The notes: generated by a model not told the origin, from the sequence alone. 41,420 bases of DNA from Collinsella aerofaciens (GCF_015561195.1 NZ_JADMSU010000014.1:1-41420); one strand, 5' to 3'. Shown: positions 24,594 through 32,474, counted from the stretch's first letter. Numbers and translations: made by a program.

Positions 24594-27500
24594 TTACATC
24601 TGCTCGCGGCGCTTCTTCTGGTCGAGAAAGACGCCGGCCGCCACGAGGACGGTACCGCCGATGGCGAACGTCTCGCCGATCAGTCCCGCGCGGTCGCCGG
24701 TCTGAGCGAGGCTGCCGGTCTGGGCGGTCTCCGTGCCGGCGAGGTGCTTCGGGCTGTATGCCGCTTGCTTCTTTGTGGCCTCCTCCGCCTCCTGACGGGC
24801 GATCTCATCGGAAAGCTCCTGCTCCGCTGCGATGCGGTCGGACTTCGCCTGCTCGTAGGCGGTGAGTGCCGCATCATAGCCGGGCTGGAGCCCGTCCACC
24901 GCATCCTGCTTCTCGTCCAGGATGGCCTTGGCTGGCGCGACCTTGGCACGTGCCTCGACTGCGGCGGCGAAAAGCGCGTTGAGGGCATCATCCGCGTTCG
25001 CGTCATGGCCGGAGGCGAGCGCCGCATCGGCATCGATGGAGTTCAGCTTCGCCAGCTTGGCGTCTGCCTGTGCCTTCGCCTGCTCGGCGGCGGAGACCAG
25101 GGACTCCGCGGCGATGGCGTTAGCCTTTGCGGCATCGAGATCGGCCTTGGTGTCATTGACGGTCTTGGCTGCATCCTGCTCGCGCTGCTGTGCCTCTGCG
25201 AGCTTCGCGGCAAGACCGGTGAGGATGTCGAGGTTCGACTGTGCGTCCTCGAGATCGGTCTGGGAGCCGGTGAGCTTGTCGGCGGCAACGCCGGTGTCGG
25301 CCTTTGCGGTATCGACGGCACGCTGGGCATCCGCGAGGGCACTTGCGGTGCCGTCCGCCTTTTGCTTGGCGGCGGCGAGGACGGCCGCCTTCTCGGCCTG
25401 ATCGGCTGCCGCCGCGTCATGGACGCTCTTTGCTGTATCGAGCGCCTTCTTGGCGTCGGCGACGTCCTGGAAGAACTTCGCGAGGTCGGCGTTCGCATCG
25501 TCCACGCCCTGCTGCTTGGAAGCGGTGTCCGCCTTGGCGGAGTCCAGCTTGGACTGTGCGGTTGTTACGGCTGCGTTGGCGGCATCAAAGGCTACCTGCT
25601 TCCGCTGGACGGTCGACTTTGCCGTATCGACTGCCGCGTTGGCGGCATCGAGATCCGATTTCGCCGCATCCAGCTCGGTCTGGGCATCCGTGACACCCTG
25701 CTGCTTGGCGGCGACATCAGCCTTGGCGGCATCGACGGCACGCTGGGCATCGGTGACGCCCTGCTTTGCGGCATCGACACCTGCCTGTGCGGAATCCGCT
25801 GCGTCCTGCTTCCGCTGGACGGTTGCTGCGGCGCCGGCGCCTGCCTGCTGCTTGGATGCGAGATCGGTCTTGGCTACGTCGAGTGCGCTCTTAGCGTTCT
25901 TGAGACCGTTGATGTAGGAGGTCAGCTTCTGCTCGTACTCGTCGACGGAGATGGCTCCGGTATTCCAACCCGAACCGGCCCAACCGCCGTATTGCAGCGT
26001 GAGCGAGAACGTCAAACGGGTGTCATCGTTCAGACCGCATCCCATGACAGCATAGTCAGGGTTGATGATGTTCATGTAATGACCGATACGGTAGTAATCG
26101 AACTTGTCCTGGTTGGCATACCAGAAGTCGTAGGCGTCCTTTCCGGAAAGATTCGTCGCACCAAGGGATGCTGCAGTCTTGTCAAACAGATCCTTTTCCT
26201 GATAGATCCAGGCCTTGCAGGGATCGCGATAGCTCCAGGCAAGGTTTTCACCGACATCGAACTGCTGGGCATGCTCTACATTTTTCGTCGAATAGTTTGC
26301 ATCTGCGATCGCTGCCGCAATGAGCTTATAACTTACCTCAAGCTCGGAAAGGCCGACGGACTTGCGGTAGGCGTTCACGTTCTTCATGACCGTGATGGAC
26401 AAAAGCATGTTGTCGAGGCTCGTCGCATCAAGGCTGTTCCCAACCTCGGTGTAGTCCTTGTACGTGCAGTTCTGGATGATCTCGATGGCTGAATCGGCAC
26501 CCATGGCACGGAAGAAGCCGATGGCTCCCTGCTTGAGCTGCGCGTCGGCGGAATCGAGTTTCGCCTGGGCCTCGTCGACCTTCTGCTGCGCGGCGGTCAC
26601 GGCGGCGTCTGCGGTATCCTTTGCGACCTTGGCGTTCGCAAGCTCTACGTCGGCGGCTGCCTTGGCGGACTCGGCGTCCTTGACAGCCTGCTTCGCGGCA
26701 TCCAGCTTGGCGACGGCGTCGGCATTCGCCTGCTTGGCCGCATCGAGGCCGGCGTTCGCGGCATCGAGAGCGGACTGGGCGTTGCCCACGCCGGATTTGG
26801 CATCGGCCGCGGCCTGCTGCTTTACGGAGAGGGACGCCTGGGCATCATTTAGCTCGCTCTGTGCCGTTGCTGCAGCGGACTGCGCCTGCTCGAGCTCGGA
26901 CTCGCACTGGGACTGCACCGCTCGTGCGGCAGCGAGGGCTGCCTCTGCATCCGCGACCTTCTGTTTTGCCGCATCGTACTCCGGACCGCTGGCGCCGGCC
27001 TCGGCTGCGGCGAGGTCGGCTTTCGCCTTCTCGTAGGCGGCGCTGGCGGCTGCGGCCTTCGCATCCGCCGTGTCCTTGTTCTGCTGGGCTGCGGCGAGGA
27101 CGGAATCGGCGGAATCCTTTGCAGACTGGACCGCAACCAGCTTGGACTGGGCATCGGCAAGCGTCGCGTTGGCGTTGGCGAGATTGGCCTGTGCCCTGTC
27201 CACGGCAGCCTGGGCGTCGCGCACGGCCTGCTCGGCGGCACTGATTGCCTCCGGGGTGGCACCTACGGCATCGGCCTTGGCTTTATCGAGGGCATCCTTG
27301 GCATCCTGGGCCACCTTGAGGGCGGACTGGTACGCTTCGTCCTTCTCGGACGCATCTGCCTTGGCGTCTGCGAGACCCGCCTTCGCCTGCTCGAGGTCCT
27401 TGCCGGCGGCATCGGCGGCGTCCCTGCCCTCTGCGACCTGACGGGCGTACTCGTCCATTGCCGCTCGGTCGGCTGCCGTGCCGGCGCTGACTGCCGAATC

Positions 27501-27893
27501 GTAGGATGCCTTGGCCTGGTCGCGGGCGGAAGCCGCCTCGTTGTAGGGGCCGGCGGCCTCATCGTAGGATGCCTTGGCGGCGTCCTCCTTCGCCTTCGCC
27601 TCGTCGACTGCCTTCTGCAGGTCCGCGATGGTCCGTGCGGCGGATTTCGCGCCGGCACCGGATGCCGCGCCGGCGTGGGCGGCGATCGGCGACATCACGG
27701 CGGGGTGCTGCGTGCCCCCGTCACCGGTCTGGGCGAATGCCGTGAACGGTGAGATGAGGCTCGATCCGGTCATGGCGGCCATGGTCGCCGCGGTGACGGT
27801 CAGACGCGCGATCCCCTTCGGGGCGTGAATCTTTTTGCTTGGCAGTGTGGCGAAGTGATCGCCACCGGCAGCGAAATGCTTTCCCTGAGTCAT
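24594..27893 (-). CDS. CAP-domain coiled-coil surface protein with LAQTG signal
   Basis: This is a cell-wall-anchored protein of 1,099 residues. Order: a long N-terminal leader with a hydrophobic core and AFA cleavage site (about residue 54); an Ala/Asp/Lys-rich heptad-repeat coiled coil to about 465; a CAP/SCP-like domain at about 470-635 (NAYRKSVGL, EHAQQF, GENLAWSY, HYMNIINP); a second coiled coil to about 1040; and the end SLAQTGD, a membrane helix and a basic tail KKRREQM. LAxTG is the signal preferred by class E sortases of actinobacteria. The two rods with a CAP head in the middle could project or loop the domain from the cell. ATG 27893 is preferred to 27914. Being cargo of the element, it may help adhesion, which is inferred. 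Confidence 0.9.
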   Translation of the reverse strand: MTQGKHFAAGGDHFATLPSKKIHAPKGIARLTVTAATMAAMTGSSLISPFTAFAQTGDGGTQHPAVMSPIAAHAGAASGAGAKSAARTIADLQKAVDEAKAKEDAAKASYDEAAGPYNEAASARDQAKASYDSAVSAGTAADRAAMDEYARQVAEGRDAADAAGKDLEQAKAGLADAKADASEKDEAYQSALKVAQDAKDALDKAKADAVGATPEAISAAEQAVRDAQAAVDRAQANLANANATLADAQSKLVAVQSAKDSADSVLAAAQQNKDTADAKAAAASAAYEKAKADLAAAEAGASGPEYDAAKQKVADAEAALAAARAVQSQCESELEQAQSAAATAQSELNDAQASLSVKQQAAADAKSGVGNAQSALDAANAGLDAAKQANADAVAKLDAAKQAVKDAESAKAAADVELANAKVAKDTADAAVTAAQQKVDEAQAKLDSADAQLKQGAIGFFRAMGADSAIEIIQNCTYKDYTEVGNSLDATSLDNMLLSITVMKNVNAYRKSVGLSELEVSYKLIAAAIADANYSTKNVEHAQQFDVGENLAWSYRDPCKAWIYQEKDLFDKTAASLGATNLSGKDAYDFWYANQDKFDYYRIGHYMNIINPDYAVMGCGLNDDTRLTFSLTLQYGGWAGSGWNTGAISVDEYEQKLTSYINGLKNAKSALDVAKTDLASKQQAGAGAAATVQRKQDAADSAQAGVDAAKQGVTDAQRAVDAAKADVAAKQQGVTDAQTELDAAKSDLDAANAAVDTAKSTVQRKQVAFDAANAAVTTAQSKLDSAKADTASKQQGVDDANADLAKFFQDVADAKKALDTAKSVHDAAAADQAEKAAVLAAAKQKADGTASALADAQRAVDTAKADTGVAADKLTGSQTDLEDAQSNLDILTGLAAKLAEAQQREQDAAKTVNDTKADLDAAKANAIAAESLVSAAEQAKAQADAKLAKLNSIDADAALASGHDANADDALNALFAAAVEARAKVAPAKAILDEKQDAVDGLQPGYDAALTAYEQAKSDRIAAEQELSDEIARQEAEEATKKQAAYSPKHLAGTETAQTGSLAQTGDRAGLIGETFAIGGTVLVAAGVFLDQKKRREQM

Positions 27894-27973
27894 TGCTATT
27901 CCATTCCTTTTCATGCCATGTCCGACTAGGCATCAGAACTCTTTCCAATAAAGGTAATTATGCGCCTTAACAG

Positions 27974-28014
27974 GGATTGTTGTATATAGTCCGTTGGCAT
28001 AAATACAACAATCC
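27974..28014. promoter_or_regulatory. 12-bp inverted repeat operator beside XRE gene
   Basis: GGATTGTTGTAT (27974-27985) and ATACAACAATCC (28003-28014) are exact inverted repeats separated by 17 bases, ending right at the ATG at 28015. The space between the divergent surface-protein and XRE genes is small, so a protein bound here could control both. GATTGT (27975-27980) and CATAAA (27998-28003) at 17-base spacing are a weak promoter candidate reading into the XRE gene. Confidence 0.6.
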
Positions 28015-28263
28015 ATGACTCTTTTTGTCATGGATACGAAGACGCTTCAGAAATCATTCGGCATGAGATGCAAAGAACTCCGCGCTGGACTCGGGTACAG
28101 CCAGGAGCAGTTCGCCAATTTGATTGAGATGGATCGTTCCTACTACGCGAGCATTGAAGTCGGACGAAGAAATGTCAGTCTTTCAAACCTCTGCAAAATT
28201 GCCAATGGATTCAACATGTCAATTGCTGCACTCATGACTGGTGTTACTGAGAAAACGGATTAG
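28015..28263 (+). CDS. XRE-family transcriptional regulator
   Basis: This 82-residue protein is one Cro/C1-type helix-turn-helix domain (about residues 12-75: CKELRAGLGYSQEQFANLIE, DRSYYASIEVGRRNVSL, LCKIANGFNMSIAALM). It probably represses its own promoter and perhaps the divergent surface-protein gene by binding the inverted repeat at 27974-28014. Neither ATG 28015 nor the in-frame ATG 28030 has a ribosome-binding site. If transcription starts near 28010 the message would be leaderless, which is frequent in actinobacteria. Confidence 0.88.
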   Translation: MTLFVMDTKTLQKSFGMRCKELRAGLGYSQEQFANLIEMDRSYYASIEVGRRNVSLSNLCKIANGFNMSIAALMTGVTEKTD

Positions 28264-28364
28264 TCTATCAATCAATCAGCGAACGCAGTGAGCGAATCAA
28301 TCGACGGCACAGCCGGCGGCAAGGTCACGGCACGTGACCGCGCAGCGAGCTCTGCGAGCGAAGG

Positions 28365-28391
28365 GGACGGCATGGCCGTCCTTATTTCTTT
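28365..28391 (+). terminator. Terminator after XRE gene
   Basis: GGACGGC/GCCGTCC (28365-28371/28375-28381) is a seven-bp stem followed by TTATTTCTTT. It lies 100 bases past the XRE stop. A second small hairpin, GGTCACGGCACGTGACC at 28324-28340, precedes it. Confidence 0.6.
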
Positions 28392-28418
28392 ATAGGTTAT
28401 TTCTCTATTAATTGGTTT

Positions 28419-28578
28419 CCCCAAAATGGGTATGACACAAGCTTCTGAACAGGCCTTTTATCAAAGATTCAAATCCGTCAAATCATCAAAATGGTGATAT
28501 TTTTTACCCAAAATGGGGGAGCACTTCACCAAAATGGAATCGACTAACAGCTGTTGAAAACTATTATCCCCAAAATGG
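28419..28578 (+). repeat. Five iteron-like CAAAATGG repeats
   Basis: CAAAATGG occurs at 28422, 28487, 28509, 28530 and 28571, always on the same strand and usually within a wider CCCCAAAATGG-type match. Spacings are 65, 22, 21 and 41 bases, close to multiples of 21, which puts all copies on one face of the helix. They lie in an AT-rich stretch 130-290 bases from the right attachment site. They could be replication iterons or arm-type sites for the integrase. There is no gene in 28264-28711. Confidence 0.6.
28543..28565. repeat. Right-end copy of sequence shared with left end
   Basis: ACTAACAGCT and TGTTGAAAACTATT, overlapping by one base here, recur near the left end at 15490-15537 with 24 extra bases between them. 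The location inside both ends fits a recombinase or accessory-protein binding site. Confidence 0.45.
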
Positions 28579-28670
28579 TGATTTCCTGTTTTCTGTGGAA
28601 AACTCGGGGAGTCATATTATTTACTTACCAGATTTACAAACGAAAGCGATTCTTAGCCCCAAAACCAGAA

Positions 28671-28710
28671 CAGGTCAGAAGCAAAATTAGCTCCTGACCT
28701 GCTGTTTTTT
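28671..28710 (+). terminator. Terminator at element right end
   Basis: CAGGTCAG/CTGACCTG (28671-28678/28694-28701) followed by CTGTTTTTT is an intrinsic terminator on the plus strand, ending one base before the right attachment site. It would stop plus-strand transcription from running into the antisense strand of the tRNA gene. On the minus strand the same stem, with weaker Ts, could serve as the tRNA terminator. Confidence 0.75.
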
Positions 28711-28711
28711 C

Positions 28712-28787
28712 TGGTGCCCCCGGGCGGATTCGAACCGTCGACACCCGCTTTAGGAGAGCGGTGCTCTATCCCCTGAGCTACGGAGGC
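28712..28787 (-). tRNA. tRNA-Arg (anticodon CCU)
   Basis: The 76-base sequence folds as a cloverleaf with encoded CCA. Acceptor GCCTCCG pairs with CGGGGGC (one G-U). The D-arm GCTC/GAGC, the anticodon stem CCGCT/AGCGG with loop CTCCTAA (anticodon CCT), and a T-arm with loop TTCGAAT are all present. The 3' part up to the anticodon loop is duplicated at the left end of the element, so this gene is the integration target, restored by the element. Confidence 0.96.
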
Positions 28788-28866
28788 ATGTTGTACTAGT
28801 GTAGCAGATTTACACGTCGTGATGCAGCGTGTAGCCACTCTTCGAAGTTACGGTGGAACAGCCCTC

Positions 28867-29066
28867 CGGAATGTGCGTCCCACTATCCAGACAAATCTTG
28901 GGTCAGACTTTCCCCATGGGACCTCACTGGGAAACTGTGTCCCAGAATTTAGGCTCGAAACGGGACACGGTTTCCCAAACGACCCCGTTCCGGAAACTAC
29001 ATCCCGAAATCAGCGCTCGAACTGGGATGCACTTTCCCGATCGAGCCCAATGGGAAACTGTACCCC
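28867..29066. repeat. 62-bp repeat array with alternating 15-bp motif
   Basis: A 15-base motif (consensus GGGAAACTGYRTCCC) occurs seven times with orientation strictly + - + - + - + at 28867, 28900, 28929, 28962, 28991, 29024 and 29052. Steps are 33, 29, 33, 29, 33 and 28 bases, so the true unit is about 62 bp and holds one pair that can fold into a hairpin. The second unit (28929-28976) pairs over all 15 positions with one G-U. No gene is supported in 28788-29091: open frames cross it, but the 62-base period is not a multiple of three. Confidence 0.85.
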
Positions 29067-29091
29067 ACTTTGAGGGTGCGCTCTTTAATGA

Positions 29092-29490
29092 CTAGTTGCC
29101 TTTGTGGAAGAGGTTTTTGATAACGGAGGGGATGCTCTTGGCGCCCTTGGCCGTCACATCGATAAAGTCAGGCGAACGCACGAGCTTATCCTCGTCAACG
29201 TACTTGCGGACCGCACGAAGCGTCTCTTTGTCGTCGCGCGTCGAAAACGTAAAGTGACCATTGTCCTTGGTGAAGATAGCAAAACGCGTAATCTTCTTGG
29301 TGCCGCGCAAAACCTCAGCGGCAATATAGTCGACCTCATCCCACGGGATTTGAATATAATCCTCGGGATTGCGCTCGTTATAGTACTCAAACGCCTTATT
29401 GCCCACCATTACGTTACCGTGACTGGTAAGCCCCATCAGGCAGGTTGCCGGCGTTGCCAGATCGACCGTGCTGTTCTGAGATTGCGCCAT
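29092..29490 (-). CDS. DUF956 family protein (mannose PTS-associated)
   Basis: This 132-residue protein matches the DUF956 (ManO-like) family: a small beta-rich cytoplasmic protein with the patterns GNKAFEYYNERNPEDYIQIP and ITRFAIFTKDNGHFTFSTRD. The family is almost always the last gene of mannose-type PTS operons and is thought to have a regulatory or accessory part; its function is not settled. I chose ATG 29490, which follows GGAGGGCGAGG. It lies 120 bases after the EIID gene, with a hairpin between them that could reduce its expression. Confidence 0.85.
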   Translation of the reverse strand: MAQSQNSTVDLATPATCLMGLTSHGNVMVGNKAFEYYNERNPEDYIQIPWDEVDYIAAEVLRGTKKITRFAIFTKDNGHFTFSTRDDKETLRAVRKYVDEDKLVRSPDFIDVTAKGAKSIPSVIKNLFHKGN

Positions 29491-29518
29491 GCGCGCCTCG
29501 CCCTCCAAATAAAACAAT

Positions 29519-29554
29519 CGGACCGCATCCAGTGTACCCACCGGGTGCGGTCCG
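29519..29554 (-). terminator. Intercistronic hairpin between EIID and DUF956 genes
   Basis: CGGACCGCA/TGCGGTCCG (29519-29527/29546-29554) makes a nine-bp stem. On the minus strand it is followed by GATTGTTTTATTT. It probably attenuates read-through from the PTS genes into the DUF956 gene, or protects the upstream message end. Confidence 0.6.
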
Positions 29555-29610
29555 TTTCAATGGCTCAAAAGCCCTTGCCTAGCAATTCTCGGTCTTAAGC
29601 CGAAACGTGC

Positions 29611-30531
29611 TTACATGAAGCCGCAGACGCGACCGATGATGCCGATGGCGAAGAGAGCCAGGATGATGACGATCGGGCTGACCTTCTTCTTGAGGAGCTT
29701 GCAGACCAGCAGGGTCAGGCACACGGCAGCAAGGCCGGGGATGAGCTGATCGAGGTTAGCCTGAAGCGTGGTGACCTTCACCTGATCAAGGGCGTTAGCA
29801 CCGATGGAGTTATACATCGTCAGTGCTTCCTTGACACCCTCAGAACCGGAGGGCAGGTTAGCCCAGTCGATAAAGGCGCCAGCAGACTGCGTGACCTTGG
29901 AGACGACCGGGGTGAAGGAGATGGACACCCAGCGCTCGACCAGGGCGCCGATGATGAACATACCCAGGATGGAAGCACCCTCGGTGACCTTGCCCATCAG
30001 ACCGCCGGAGAGGTCCTTGGCGATGGAGGAGCCGACCTTGTAGCCAAACTCCTGCGTGTACCACAGGAAGGCGTAACGGACGATGTTCCACGCGAAGAAG
30101 AACAGCAGCGGACCGGCGATGCTGCCGGACAGGGCCAGGGAAGCGCCCAGAGCGCCCAGAATCGGGCGAAGGGTGAACCAGAAGGCGGGGTCGCCGACGC
30201 CGGCGAGCGGGCCCATCATACCGACCTTGACGCCCTGAATGGCGACGTCGTCAATCGGAGCACCGTTGGCGCGCTCCTCCTCGAGAGCGAGGGTAACGCC
30301 AATGACGGGGGCGGAAACATAAGGGTGGGTGTTATAGAACTCCAGGTGGCGCTTAAGAGCGGCAATCTGGTCATCCTTGCTGGTGTAGAGCTTCTTGATC
30401 GCAGGGATCATTGCGAAGCACCAGCCGCCGTTCTGCATACGCTCGTAGTTCCACGAGCCCTGAAGGAACTGATGACGGAAGCAAACCTTCTTGCGGTCAG
30501 CCTTGGTGAGCTGAATCTTGTTCTCTGCCAT
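29611..30531 (-). CDS. manZ: Mannose-family PTS transporter subunit IID
   Basis: This 306-residue membrane subunit of the mannose/fructose/sorbose PTS family works with IIC to carry sugar, phosphorylated on entry by IIB. It shows the EIID signature: FLQGSWNYERMQNGGW near residue 25, GVKVGMMGPLAGVGDPAFW near 105-125, and several hydrophobic segments toward the C-terminus. ATG 30531 lies eight bases after GGGGAG; a GTG at 30540 is too close to it. It is the third gene of the operon, 16 bases after IIC. Confidence 0.94.
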   Translation of the reverse strand: MAENKIQLTKADRKKVCFRHQFLQGSWNYERMQNGGWCFAMIPAIKKLYTSKDDQIAALKRHLEFYNTHPYVSAPVIGVTLALEEERANGAPIDDVAIQGVKVGMMGPLAGVGDPAFWFTLRPILGALGASLALSGSIAGPLLFFFAWNIVRYAFLWYTQEFGYKVGSSIAKDLSGGLMGKVTEGASILGMFIIGALVERWVSISFTPVVSKVTQSAGAFIDWANLPSGSEGVKEALTMYNSIGANALDQVKVTTLQANLDQLIPGLAAVCLTLLVCKLLKKKVSPIVIILALFAIGIIGRVCGFM

Positions 30532-30547
30532 ATGTATCACTCCCCTC

Positions 30548-31366
30548 CTACTCGTAATCGTTCAGAATGTCGCCGAGCGGGTCGCCGGAGCCGCCGCCCA
30601 TGCCGCCACCCTGCTTAGCCAGATCCTTAAGGCCAAGGTAGATGAGGGCAAGGGAGATGCCGATGAGGCCAAGGGCGATCAGCGTGAGCTGAGGGATGGC
30701 AGCAAGGACAAAGCCGAGGATGAAGAACGGCCAGGTCTCCTTGGTGGCCATCATGTTGATGACCATGGCGTAACCGACGGAAGCGACCATGCCGCCGCCG
30801 ACAGCCATGCCGCCGGACAGCCAGTCGGGCATAGCGTTAAGCGCGTTGGTAACAGCCTCGGCCGGGATGATGCACAGAAGCACTGCCGGGATGGCGATAC
30901 GAAGACCCTGCATGAGGATAGCAGCGTACTGCCAGCGCTCGATGCCGGCGAAGTCGCCCTTCTCGGCGCAACCGTCCATGGCGTGAGCGATAGCGGTAGC
31001 CAGGGTACGGCAGATCATGGTCAGGAACAGACCAGCGACCGACAGAGGCACGGCGACGGCGATAGCGGCGGTAACGGCCTTGGCCGAATCAGTGGCGCCA
31101 CCGTTGAGGGCGAGCACCATGATGATCGAAGAAGCGACCGAGGCCAGGGCGGCGTCAGGCGCGACGGCGGCGCCGACGTTAGCCCAGCCAAGGGCCATCA
31201 TCTGGAGCGAACCGCCCAGGAGGATGCCCTCCTGAAGGTGACCGGTTACGAGACCGATAAGCGTGCATGCCACGAGCGGCTGATGGAACTGGAACTCATC
31301 CAGAACGCCTTCCATACCGGCAAGCAACGCGACAATCGCAACAAGCAGAATAGTGATTGCAGACAT
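30548..31366 (-). CDS. manY: Mannose-family PTS transporter subunit IIC
   Basis: This 272-residue polytopic protein forms the sugar channel with IID. The EIIC pattern is clear: a GMEGVLDEFQFHQPLVACTL segment near residue 20 and GHLQEGILLGGSLQMMALGW near 45-60, then about six further hydrophobic helices. The C-terminus ends in a Gly-rich tail (QGGGMGGGSGD), longer than usual. It lies 18 bases after the IIAB gene and belongs to the same transcript. Confidence 0.95.
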   Translation of the reverse strand: MSAITILLVAIVALLAGMEGVLDEFQFHQPLVACTLIGLVTGHLQEGILLGGSLQMMALGWANVGAAVAPDAALASVASSIIMVLALNGGATDSAKAVTAAIAVAVPLSVAGLFLTMICRTLATAIAHAMDGCAEKGDFAGIERWQYAAILMQGLRIAIPAVLLCIIPAEAVTNALNAMPDWLSGGMAVGGGMVASVGYAMVINMMATKETWPFFILGFVLAAIPQLTLIALGLIGISLALIYLGLKDLAKQGGGMGGGSGDPLGDILNDYE

Positions 31367-31384
31367 GTATCGGACCCTCCTTTA

Positions 31385-32374
31385 CTATGCTTGAGCGGCC
31401 AGTTCGGCCTTAGCTTTCTTCAACATGGCGTCGAGATCCTCGGAGGAATCCGAAGGAACCTTGCGGACCTCGAACTTGACGCCCTTGGCCTTGAGGGCCT
31501 CGAGAGTCTTAACGTCGTCATCGCCCATAGCGACGGCGTTGGTGACGACGACCTTGCCCTTGGAGTGAGCCATGGAACCGATGTTGACTTCCTTGATGTC
31601 GACGCCGGCCTCGATGGCCTTGAGCAGATCCTGCGGGTTCTCGAAGAGCAGCATGGCCTTGGTGTCACCAAAGCGCGTGTCCTTGACGACCTCGGCCATC
31701 TTCTTGATGGGCACGACGTTGGCATGGACTCCCGGAGGGGCAGCCTGCTCGATCATGGTCTTGCGGAGCTCGTCGTGAGCAACGCCGTCGGAAACCACGA
31801 TGATGCGGTTGGGGTTGATCTGCTTGGTCCACGTGGTGGCCACCTGACCATGAAGCAGACGGGTGTCGATACGGACGTGGGCGATCTTGATGTGCCCGTC
31901 GCCGATGACCGTTCCCGGAGGGATGGCGCCTGCAGGAGCAGCGGCGGCCGCAGCCGGCTTCTTCTCCTCGGGCTCCAGAGACTCGGGCTTGACGCGCACG
32001 CCAGCCTTAGCCTCAGTCACGAGATGTTTTGCGATCGCATGTGCAGTGTTCTTTGCGTCAAAGCGCTGCGAATATGCCTCGATGAGCATAGGCAGGTTGA
32101 CACCGGTGACGATAGCCCAGGAATCGTGGCCCTCGATGAGCCCGCTGATCTGGTTGAACGGCGTACCGCCCCACAGATCAACGAGGAAGAGCACCTGCTC
32201 CTGGTCCTCGAAGGAAGCGACTGCTTCCTCGACCTTGGCACGGAAGTCGTCGGGGCCCATGCTCGGCTCGAGCGAGACCACGGCTACAGACGGCTGATCG
32301 CCAAAGACCATCGAGCCCGTCTGCTTGATTCCAGCCGCCAAGTCACCATGGCTAGCAAGAACAATACTTACCAT
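31385..32374 (-). CDS. manX: Mannose-family PTS EIIAB component
   Basis: This 329-residue cytoplasmic two-domain phosphocarrier first takes phosphate from HPr on the IIA domain (about 1-130; His9 in LASHGD) and passes it to the IIB domain (about 160-329; His175 in RIDTRLLHGQV). IIB then phosphorylates the incoming sugar. An Ala/Pro-rich hinge joins the two. ATG 32374 lies seven bases after AGGAGG. It is the first gene of the EIIAB-IIC-IID-DUF956 operon. The sugar may be mannose, glucose or a related hexose; sequence does not decide. Confidence 0.95.
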   Translation of the reverse strand: MVSIVLASHGDLAAGIKQTGSMVFGDQPSVAVVSLEPSMGPDDFRAKVEEAVASFEDQEQVLFLVDLWGGTPFNQISGLIEGHDSWAIVTGVNLPMLIEAYSQRFDAKNTAHAIAKHLVTEAKAGVRVKPESLEPEEKKPAAAAAAPAGAIPPGTVIGDGHIKIAHVRIDTRLLHGQVATTWTKQINPNRIIVVSDGVAHDELRKTMIEQAAPPGVHANVVPIKKMAEVVKDTRFGDTKAMLLFENPQDLLKAIEAGVDIKEVNIGSMAHSKGKVVVTNAVAMGDDDVKTLEALKAKGVKFEVRKVPSDSSEDLDAMLKKAKAELAAQA

Positions 32375-32474
32375 CACATAACCTCCTTTTTGTCTACGTA
32401 TTTCCTACACGACAAAAAAGAGTATAGCCGCAAGTGTGGCAAATTTATAGGAAAAAATGTGAATGGTTGGATTA

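Larger units (their letters stand above)
15320..28757. mobile_element. 13.4-kb integrative and mobilizable element in tRNA-Arg
   Basis: The limits are set by a 47-bp perfect direct repeat (15320-15366 and 28711-28757) matching the 3' part of the tRNA-Arg(CCU) gene. A tyrosine recombinase starts about 190 bases inside the left copy. Inside are excisionase-like and replication-type DNA-binding proteins, mobC and a relaxase, cargo genes and an XRE regulator. No coupling protein, VirB4-like ATPase or other secretion gene is visible, so transfer would need a helper element. Codon and base use around the integrase and at both ends is AT-richer than in the flanking chromosome, as expected for acquired DNA. 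Confidence 0.88.

Noticed and set aside
24558-26492. Long plus-strand open frame opposite the surface-protein gene
   Set aside because: It is the mirror of a highly repetitive GC-rich coiled-coil gene. Its Gly/Leu/Arg-rich product has no domain, and the minus-strand gene has a signal peptide, CAP domain and sorting signal.
28819-29095. Plus-strand open frames across the 62-bp repeat array
   Set aside because: The repeat period is not a multiple of three and the peptide repeats are not conserved, so the DNA structure rather than a protein explains the array.
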